This document shows positions 56,411 to 64,000 of a stretch of 64,000 bases of DNA, one piece after another. Source of the stretch: Diphasiastrum complanatum (taxonomy: Eukaryota; Streptophyta; Lycopodiopsida; Lycopodiales; Lycopodiaceae); assembly GCA_029204225.1 (NCBI GenBank), contig CM055110.1:35272068-35336067 (forward strand), in the 5' to 3' direction. Position 1 is the first letter of the stretch, and the number at the start of each line of letters is the position of its first letter. Below the pieces are notes generated by a model. It saw only the letters and a program-made list of their open reading frames with translations. It searched no databases and was not told where the DNA came from. The translations under genes were made by a program, and so were the position numbers.

Positions 56411-57060
56411 GAATGTATTATTGAGTTAGTTGCCTTCTCTTGGTTGGGTAAGCCTCAAGAGAGAGTATAGGATAGCCACCTTAGTTTGGAAGGGAATGCC
56501 TCAAATTAAGAGTTGGGATTCAAGGAAGATTAGGGTTTCATCTTTAGATTTAATCTTAGTCACTAGTTGGGGGGCAGCCATAGTGATTAATTTAGGGTTT
56601 TGTTAATAGTATTTTCTCATTTGTGTTAGCAACAAGATGAGTTTATGCAAAAAACAGTGGATCTTGCCCTCACAATACTCACCACCCTGTCTACCTTTGG
56701 CATTCTAGCTTCCTGAACCATGCTAGTTGGATTGAGCCTTAGTTTATGCTAGTTGGGAGGCAGCCATAGCTTGGATTAGTTGGAGCCATAGCTGGTTGGA
56801 ATGCTGTAAAGCCAACATTAGAACTTAGAACTTTAAAAGTTTCTAACTTGGGATTTAAGATAACTTAGAGTCTTTCTAAGCTTAAGTTTCTTAAGTCTAA
56901 ATTCTAATCCTAAGTTTATGTTATTTTATTATTTTAAGCTTCTACCCATGAAGTTACAAAACACATGCCATAGTAGAAGTTTATTGGAGTTTTATTTCTT
57001 TTTTTAATATTTTCATTGTGTTTACACAGTTGCTAACAGAAATCCATGAGTAGGTGAGTA
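56411..57060. repeat. diverged third copy of the LTR/leader-like segment
   Basis: The stretch around 56660-56800 (TGGATCTTGCCCTCACAATACTCACC, then CATGCTAGTTGGATTGAGCC and AGTTGGGAGGCAGCCATAG) parallels 2470-2600 and 11840-11970, with many substitutions. It shows the family is dispersed beyond the two 3.2-kb copies. Confidence 0.5.
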
Positions 57061-57950
57061 CATCAATGATGCAAACCCATGACTCCATAAACCAAGTAGG
57101 TTGCACTAGTCCATCTTAAGATCTACTTGACACAAGGAATGAATTCACCAAAAATTGACAATCTCCAAACATTGGCATCAAGTAGCTCAACACTAGAGAA
57201 CTTGATCATGGATGAGTGATATAATGAACCTCCAATAGCTTCATTTCCATCAGCAAAACTAGCCAAGAATGCTAGTACAACTCCAACAATAAGATATTGC
57301 AAGACAGTGTAGCTAGTTTGTCCATATCTTGACAATTTATACACATTCACATGAAATAGCTCAAACATGAGATAAAACAAGTAAACCTGAACAACACTTC
57401 CTTGCTGCTCCTTTGACCTTACTTGAGTTTAAAGACTCCTGCAAAAACATATCCAAAACATCTTTGCCAAATGACCTTCCTTTGATGCTCTTGACTAGCC
57501 CTTTCAGACCAACCTCTTGATCTTCCTCCATCAAAGTCATTGAACAAATTTTTTTTTCTAGATCCAGTACTTGATTTTACAGCATGAAAACCATGAGAAC
57601 CAATATCCACTTGCATAGCAGAATAAGTAAATATTAGATTGCTTCGGTGGGATGGCTATGTACAAAGATGGGTGGTGAGAACCGTCAAATCAGAGGTATG
57701 CGTAGCCATCGTCATTGCAGTGGCAAGGATTGATGCTAAAATGCAGAGTGAACGGAGTTAAGATGCCACATAGCTGGGATGGACGGTTGGTCGAATACGT
57801 TTGAGAGATGCTAGACAACTGGGCGAGTGGGCAAAGCTCGATCAAGACAAAATGGTCAGGGTTTAGGGTTTAGGGTGGAGCTAGAAACCGTGGAAAGGAC
57901 TTGCTATGAACAACAATGAGAAACGTGTGAATACTGCTGAATAATGAGTG
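57061..57950. other. gene-free stretch with two weak minus-strand frames
   Basis: Frames at 57123-57380 and 57419-57616 (minus) encode a hydrophobic segment (YLIVGVVLAFLASFADG) and a basic peptide, with no recognisable family; coding is not supported. A short telomere-type run, GGGTTTAGGGTTTAGGG, lies at 57858-57875. Confidence 0.3.
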
Positions 57951-58310
57951 CTTCCAGTAGCGAAAAAACAATAAGCTAAAGTCGTAAAAAACAACCGGAA
58001 AACCGCTGAAAATGACTGAAAAATTGTTAGAAACTGTTGAAATAAGGATGACAACCACCTCTAAAACCCGAAAAACAGTAGGAAAACTTTGGAAAACCGC
58101 TAAAGTCGGAAACACAGCCGAAAAAATCATTGACAAGGTCTGAAAAATGTCTGAAAACGGCTGTGATGAAAAACAGATGGGCACAGTGTGAAAAATGGCT
58201 ATGAACACCTCTAAAAAACACTTCTCTGAAAAGCGGCTGATGGCGGCTGAAAAATGATGTTGATGGTAGTTGAAAAAATGGTTGAAAAGCACGCTAGCTT
58301 CCTTGAGAAG
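57951..58310. repeat. degenerate GAAAA/CTGAAAA repeat block
   Basis: About 350 bp in which (G/C)NNGAAAA or GGCTGAAAAAN recurs every 10-20 bp, for example ACCGGAAAACCGCTGAAAAT, GTCTGAAAAATGTCTGAAAA. It creates a Phe-rich open frame on the minus strand, which is compositional. A similar short patch (GGGAAAACGCTGAAAAGCG) lies at 59570-59690. Confidence 0.6.
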
Positions 58311-58844
58311 ATGTGCTGAGGAAAATGAAAGCATGAGGCCAAATGTGACGCTAGCCAAGATTTATGGCTTCAACAGTCACTAGTCGTTGCAAGTCACTAG
58401 TCGTTGCAAGAAAAGGCTAAAACGTGACTTCATCGGAGAAGGTCGACCGAAACTTGTTGAAATTATGCCTCAGAAATACGATAGACCTACCTCAGAAAAT
58501 TGATGCGAAAAATTGAGTCAAACCCACTTAAAATTCACTTCTTGGAGGGCACTAGATATATAGGAGCTCTAGAATGATAGCATTAGATCCTCAGTAGGCA
58601 GCTGTGATGGTGGCTCCCTATGGGAAATGATGGGCTACTTGGTCATGGTTGGCAAGTCACCGGTGCGCTAAACTATGCTGACTACAGATCAGGGTAGCAA
58701 TGGATCAAATGAATTGAGTGAGGAAAATGCACATACTTCTTCTACACAACAGTCTAAAAACAAACTTAAAATTTGTGCAAATTCTTGGATCCTGTATCTA
58801 CTCATTGAGATAGCTCAATGAGACAGTGGAGTGCGTAGGAGAAG
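58311..58844. other. gene-free stretch
   Basis: Nothing recognised, apart from an 18-bp direct repeat, CAGTCACTAGTCGTTGCAA, near 58375-58407. Confidence 0.4.
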
Positions 58845-59148
58845 TCAGACAAATGTGGGCTTTTTGGGATCCATGCAATCTGATGTGGCAAATGACATTT
58901 GGCTACATGATGGAGCAGTTGTTGGCATTCTCATCATTGAATACATAGCTTCCATATGCATCATCCCTACTTGCTGGATAGCTGGGAGTTGTTCGATTCT
59001 TGTCAACATTTGTGATGCTTGCACTTGAATATCCACCTGCGACATTTGAGAATCCTCCGATTCTATTGTCATAGCTCATGGGTTTGTTAATAGGATCTCT
59101 AGATGTCAACAGCTCCACAGATTTCCTAGTCTTCATTGCTTTCTTCAA
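58845..59148 (-). pseudogene. possible protein fragment of unknown family
   Basis: Two overlapping minus-strand frames. One (59148-58903) reads KSVELLTSRDPINKPMSYDN followed by a Gly/Ser/Tyr-rich stretch; the other (59072-58845) is Met/Gln/Ser-rich. Amino-acid composition is not obviously junk, but I recognise no domain and neither frame has a convincing start or partner. Listed only as a candidate for a database search. Confidence 0.15.
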
Positions 59149-60393
59149 AACTTTCTGAGGATCAATGTTTCCTGTCTGTCACTGTGACTCTTTGCTGTTT
59201 CTCGTCCACTCTAACAGATTCTACACTTCTTGCTTAGAATAGAGGCACTTCTTGCTTAGAATAGAGGCAGTAGGGCAACGATAGATCAACTCTTCCCCTT
59301 AGGTCTGAAATTATTAATTTCTTTTTTTTTCTTGATCTATGAGAGCTACATCGAGCCATAAAACCTCTATATTTGACCAGAATGGAATGCTGCAAATGGA
59401 TGCTGGACCTCTTTCTCCTCCTAAGAATTGTCTCTCCCATTTTTTCAAACTGGTGAACTACATTTCTAGAGAGAGAATAGTTTCTTTGTGAACCTGAATG
59501 GCTTGTTCCCTGCACACTCAAGCTGATTGATCAACAATGGCCCTGCCATCTGAAGCATACAAACATATGGGAAAACGCTGAAAAGCGTTGATGGGAAAAC
59601 GTTGATGGAAAAAACGATGTGGAGAAGCTGATGAAGAACGTCCATGGACTGCCGATTTCCGTGAGGTGCAGATGGTGAAAATGCTGATGGGAAACATGTC
59701 AAAGACCTCCATCGCTGGTATGCCTTTCTAGTAACCTTTTGATGTGCGTCAGGCTGTAGGCAGGGTCGTGCGTGGGTATGCTGGCTGGCCATCTCATTCA
59801 ACTAGCCATGGGTGTTGCAAGACGGACAGCAAGATTGAGGCCACTCACTCGGGCTAAAAAAGAGGATCTTAACAAGGGAAAACATAAGTTTGTTGGGCAA
59901 CTGGTTTTTGAGATGAACATGCAAAAAAATTGGCTAAGAACACTTCTTGCTCAAGAAGCTATGGAGAGCTCTTGAAGCCATGGATACATAAGTCACATGG
60001 TCCATTGGGGGTTTGTCCCATGGAACCTTTTGTAAGTGACTTAGTTCTATACTTAATTTACTATGGCTTGTAACTTAACTAAATTATCAGGTTTCGAGTT
60101 TTTGACAGTTCTTTGTAAAACAAGGGCCTTCAAGTATAAGTCAATGTGGAGAGCTCATTTGTAAGGGAACACTTGTAGAGGAATTCTACATTTTGGATCT
60201 TCTCGGGAAGCAACAGAAGTGTCAAGTTGGGCATTTTCTTTGAAAGAATGACATGTTTTTGACCAAAAAGGTATATCAAAATTCGTCAGGCTGTCTGCAG
60301 CCATAACAGACACTAGTCTTCCATTCTATCGCCTCCACGTATTATGACTCTGCACAAATTTTCTGAAAATACCCTGATATACTATCAAAATCC
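59149..60393. other. stretch without a clear gene; includes an LTR-family fragment
   Basis: At 59998-60050, TGGTCCATTGGGGGTTTGTCCCATGG and TTTTGTAAGTGAC match the LTR-like segments at 2090-2170 and 11460-11550. The frame at 59772-59975 (RPLTRAKKEDLNKGKHK and MQKNWLRTLLAQE) faintly resembles the C-terminus of a gypsy gag but is too short to call. Confidence 0.4.
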
Positions 60394-60672
60394 ATTGTTT
60401 TCTCCTAGTTAGAATTAAAGTAGAATCACTGTGCTACTGTACTGTGGGTCCTATCAGTCAATAAGGATCAATTGGCCTCACCACGAGGCAAGTCGACAGG
60501 ACACGCGTCCCGCCAACGGCAACCCGGATCATGCATGGGTTGCCTGAGTGAAGAACTATATGTATAGTGTACTTTCATTTTGAGAAATTCAGTTGCTATG
60601 TGAGTTGCTGTGGAGAGTGTTTTCTATCTATGTTACTGTGTAGCATGATCTGTGTTCCTATTCGATTCTAAG
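60394..60672 (+). repeat. element E 5' LTR, right part (left end uncertain)
   Basis: The right end is fixed by the PBS at 60674. The left end is a guess at TGTTTTCTCC; the 3' LTR lies beyond the window. A CTATATGTATAG motif near 60550 could be the TATA region. Confidence 0.45.
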
Positions 60673-60673
60673 T

Positions 60674-60685
60674 TGGTATCAGAGT
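60674..60685 (+). promoter_or_regulatory. element E primer-binding site
   Basis: TGGTATCAGAGT, initiator tRNA-Met type, about 1.3 kb before gag. Confidence 0.8.
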
Positions 60686-61960
60686 CGTATAGGGAGTGTA
60701 CACAGTACGTCGCCCTACAAGAGAGCTTTGGGAGAACAGTCTTCTGAGAGTTCGAGATTTACGGCGGGTTGAAGACAGAAAGAGAAGCACTGGTGCACAA
60801 AGTTTAGCACACAGAAGTTTGTTGAGCTTGAGACTGTGTGAGGATTCGGAGACAAGAGTTGTCGACCGAATCAGAACCTCAGCAAACAGAATTTTGAAAT
60901 TTCGAAGGAAGGCTACTTGGCGTTTGCAGTTAGTGTGCATTCAATCGGACACCGTTTGACAAACGGATTGAAGCAACACACTCCTAGCAGTAGGGCGACC
61001 TCAGAGGAAGAGGATTGGCCTATTAGAGAATTGTAAACAGGAAGCCAAGATCAGTTTTCTGTGAAAAACCCTGGCCTAGGGTTTGAAGGCTCAAAAACGT
61101 GGATTTCTCCTATATTCAACATTTTCTGTTGCTGTAAAGTTGGAAGGAGAGTGCCCTGATCAGTTCAAACAGATCTGAAGTGGTCGTGGACAGCCGTGCT
61201 GAATGTGAAGAACCATACGCAATTTCTGAGGGCAGTCATACCCAAGCTTGGAGGAGAAAGCTCGTGGAGAAGGGCGGACAGCTCGCACGCGACCAGTGTG
61301 AGGGAAACCATTGCGTCTCCAAGGCGCTAGCGGCTGGTGGAGGAGGTTTAAATGCGTGGAACCAATCTGGACCGCTAGATGAACGAGAGGAGAATGGATG
61401 GTGGAGATTGAACCTCCAACAAACAACATGGGTTGTGGGATCCAATAGAGCCATTGGATGGTGAGAGAAGGGACCTGTAGGGTGTTGAAAGTCAAATTAA
61501 GCTTCAACTTCATTAAAAATTTTTATAATGAAAGTTGAGTTGGGTCCAAATTCACTAAAAGTTGAAGTCTCTTCAAATTGAAGAAAAAGTTCAAAAAGTG
61601 AAAAAGCCCTTAATTTTGTCTCTTTTATCCGTATTGACCCAAACGAAGGGCTACGGACTCCAAACGAAGGGCACCCGGACTGTACCTGCAAGTACGGTGT
61701 AGCAAAACAGAATGATTGCAGCGGAGAAAGTGTTCGGAGTGCACCAAAAGTGATTTCACCATTCCATTGGGCACGTAGTTGGGAGTTGACGACTGAGTGC
61801 ATTTCGGAAGGTGACGTCGATTTGGCTTTTAATTTGGTGAAAAAGCGGCGAGTGGCCTGGTAAGGGAAAAAGTGCAGGTCATTATTTTTTACTTCTGACA
61901 TCACAGTTGATCTCGGCATACCGTTTTAAGCCTACGGCAGAAGTTTCAAGCAGTTTTGCG
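60686..61960 (+). other. element E untranslated leader
   Basis: No credible gene; less AT-rich than the leaders of the other copia elements. The short frames here have no family signature. Confidence 0.5.
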
Positions 61961-64000
61961 ATGACAAACATGGGAGAGTTTATTTTTAGTGAAAGTAGCA
62001 AATTGGACGGGATTTCCAACTATGCAGTGTGGAAATTCAAAATAAAAAACATACTGATGGAGAAAGACGTGTGGGAAGTCGTCACAAGTGATGAGAGAAG
62101 GCCGCCAAATGAAGTGGACATAGCATGGTATATTGACTCGAGAGCCACAAGACACATGACAGGTAACAAGGATTGGTTCAATAGAATTTGCCCATGATCA
62201 TTGCTTTGTGAAGGATGTGAACCAAAAGTTCAAAGTTATTGCGGATGGAGTAAGGGAGCCCAATACTAAATTGTACAAGTTGAATGCTACAATCAAGGGG
62301 CAACATGGACTTGTCTCGTCCATTCCATCGCAAACTGAGTTGTGGAATAAGAGGCTTGATCACTTGAACTTAGAAAGCCTCAGTTTGATGAGAAAATTGG
62401 AGATGGTAACAGGATTGCCTACCATAGAAGACCACTTGAAATCGATGTGCGAACCATGTGTATATGGGCAGCAACATCGAGAGAAGTTCAATAAAGGTGG
62501 TGTTGCAAGGGCAAAGAACATCCTGGATTTGATCCACACATATTTATGCGGGCCTATGAGGACTATGTCCTTTGGTAAAGCCTTCTATTTCATGACCTTT
62601 ATTAATGATATGTCACGTAAGACGTGGATCTACTTCTTGAAGAAGAAATCGGATGCATTTGACAATTTCAAGAGCTTCAAAGCATTGGTCGAAAATCAAA
62701 CAGGTAGGAAAATCAAAGTTCTAAGATCAGATAGTGGAGGTGAGTACAAGTCTAATGACTTCAATGATCTTTGTGATCAATGTGGGACCAAAAGACACTT
62801 TACACAAGCTCATACTCCTGCTCTCAATGGTGTAGCTAAGCGCAAGAATCGTACGATTGTGGAAAGTGCTAGATCTATGCTAGCTGAGATGAAACTACCA
62901 AAAGATTTTTGGTCAAAAGCATGCAGTACAGCAGTCCATCTTGAAAATAGAAATCCTACCACTGCCATACCGAAGATAACACCTGAGGAGGCATTTACAA
63001 AGAAGAAGCCAAAAGTGAACCACTTGCGAATCTTTGGATGTAAGGACTTTGTACACATTCCTAAAAAAGAGAGACGTAAACTTGATGTGAAAGCTATCAA
63101 GTATATATTCCTAGGATATGATGATTATGTGAAGGGCTATAGATGTTTTGATCCTATGGAAAACAAAATTCATGTAAGTCGTGATGTTATCTTTGATGAA
63201 TCCAAGATGTATGAAATTGAGGATGTTGAGAAGATAGACACATCCAGTGGAAAAGATGGTATAGTGAGGATACCTCCTGATGATGATCCATTTATTGATT
63301 TTCCAAGTGATGAACACGAGGATACATCTCAAGATACTACTACTCAACCTCAAGAGACAGGTTGGAGAGGTAGAGACAAACCTTTTGGTGTGAGAAGAAT
63401 TGAAGTTGCAGGTGACAAACGCAAGGAAAAGGATGTACCGTGGGATACATTTTCACCAGGAAGCCGATCACCTGACAAGAAGCTCCCTAAGTGGTTTGAG
63501 AGATTGTTGGAGAGCCGCGACATGGATGACTTTCCAGGATCATCTAGCCAAGGAGAGCTACGAAGGTCAACAAGAGAGAAGACACAACCTAAAAGGTATG
63601 AAGCAAATTATGCTCTCTTATCTAGCATTATTCAAAGCAAAGAACCTTCGACTTATGGTGAAGAAGCACAAGGCAAGATTGTTGATCAAAGAGTATGCAC
63701 AAAGTAAAGGGATCGACTATGAGGAGACCTTTGCGCCAGTATGTAAGTGGAATACTCTACGTCTACTTGTTGCTTTAGCTTCACATTTTGGTTGGCCTTT
63801 GCATTAGATGGATGTGAAATCTGCTTTTCTAAATGGTGAGTTAGAAGGAGAGGTGTTCATGGATCAACCTGAAGGCTTTGTAGCGAAAGGACAGGAGAAT
63901 AAAGTATGTCATTTGAAGAAAGCGCTTTATGGTCTTAAACATGCACCATGTGCATGATATAGTAGGATTGATGCCTACTTTCGTTCAAAGGGGATGGTGA
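61961..64000 (+). pseudogene. element E copia gag-pol, integrase active site substituted, runs off the window
   Basis: Gag starts at 61961 (MTNMGEFIFSESSKLDG). A large deletion fuses gag residue ~54 to the protease, whose motif reads IDSRATRHMTG, with the active-site Gly changed to Arg. After a frameshift near 62195 one frame (62208-63707) gives pre-integrase (LWNKRLDHLNLESL, CEPCVYGQQ), integrase core, C-terminal domain (FWSKACSTAV) and linker. In the core the first Asp is replaced (DLIHTYLCGP, Tyr where SDL/SDV is usual), the second Asp is kept (RSDSGGEY), and the Glu is Lys (NGVAKRKNRT). The N-terminal part of RT is deleted at ~63680; RT continues with [35 protein letters not shown] and [12 protein letters not shown]. 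Different copia lineage from B, C and D. Confidence 0.92.

Noticed and set aside
57870-58358. 162-residue Phe-rich minus-strand ORF
   Set aside because: Produced by the GAAAA repeat; composition and lack of any domain argue against a gene.
1-64000. CRISPR arrays, bacterial operons, tRNA or rRNA genes
   Set aside because: No regularly spaced identical short repeats with unique spacers, no rRNA-like blocks and no convincing tRNA cloverleaf were seen. The content is eukaryotic and transposon-derived.

Overview
This is a transposon-dominated window from a land-plant nuclear genome. The evidence is spliceosomal introns, TTTAGGG telomere-type repeats, Ty1/copia and Ty3/gypsy LTR elements primed from tRNA-Met (TGGTATCAGAG sites), and a plant-type ATL RING-H2 gene. 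A large-genome fern, lycophyte or gymnosperm would fit, but I cannot fix the lineage from sequence alone. The only host-like gene that looks intact is the ATL-type E3 ligase at 18156-19199 (minus).

Layout. 1-12740: two copies of a ~3.2 kb repeat (a minus-strand copia-like element with an unusual proline-rich, coiled-coil gag) flank an inverted pair of gypsy fragments that share an extra ORF after the integrase. 12741-16050: a CT microsatellite, degenerate interstitial telomere-like DNA, then an LTR fragment (family X) joined to a gypsy RT/RNase H/integrase fragment. 16050-21050: the ATL gene and mostly featureless flanks with a short hairpin-forming repeat. 21050-31400: a four-level nest, in which a LINE-type reverse transcriptase is interrupted by copia A, copia A by LTR element X, and X by copia B. 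Copia B is very young: its 647-bp LTRs differ at one position that I could find, and its target duplication GGATT is perfect.

32053-38709 is the most unusual part. It holds a decayed, intron-containing DDE-type transposase, a divergently transcribed acidic two-exon gene, and a gene whose product begins with a histone H3 (N-tail and histone fold) and continues into a Ulp1/C48 cysteine protease. The two divergent genes share an ~830-bp intergenic region packed with repeated ATATCGCACTTGTGCGC-type motifs and CACGTG/CATGTG palindromes. A second, more decayed transposase copy lies at 54690-55610.

38807-64000: five more copia elements or fragments. These are a plus-strand RT piece, a chimeric minus-strand copy, element C, element D (complete with LTRs and TSD, but mutated), and element E (integrase active-site substitutions, running off the window), plus a gypsy remnant.

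Two candidates for undescribed biology stand out. The first is the histone-H3/Ulp1 fusion inside a DNA-transposon-like gene cluster. The second is copia B, a recent non-autonomous element in which pol is replaced by an intact ~765-residue reading frame fused to gag.
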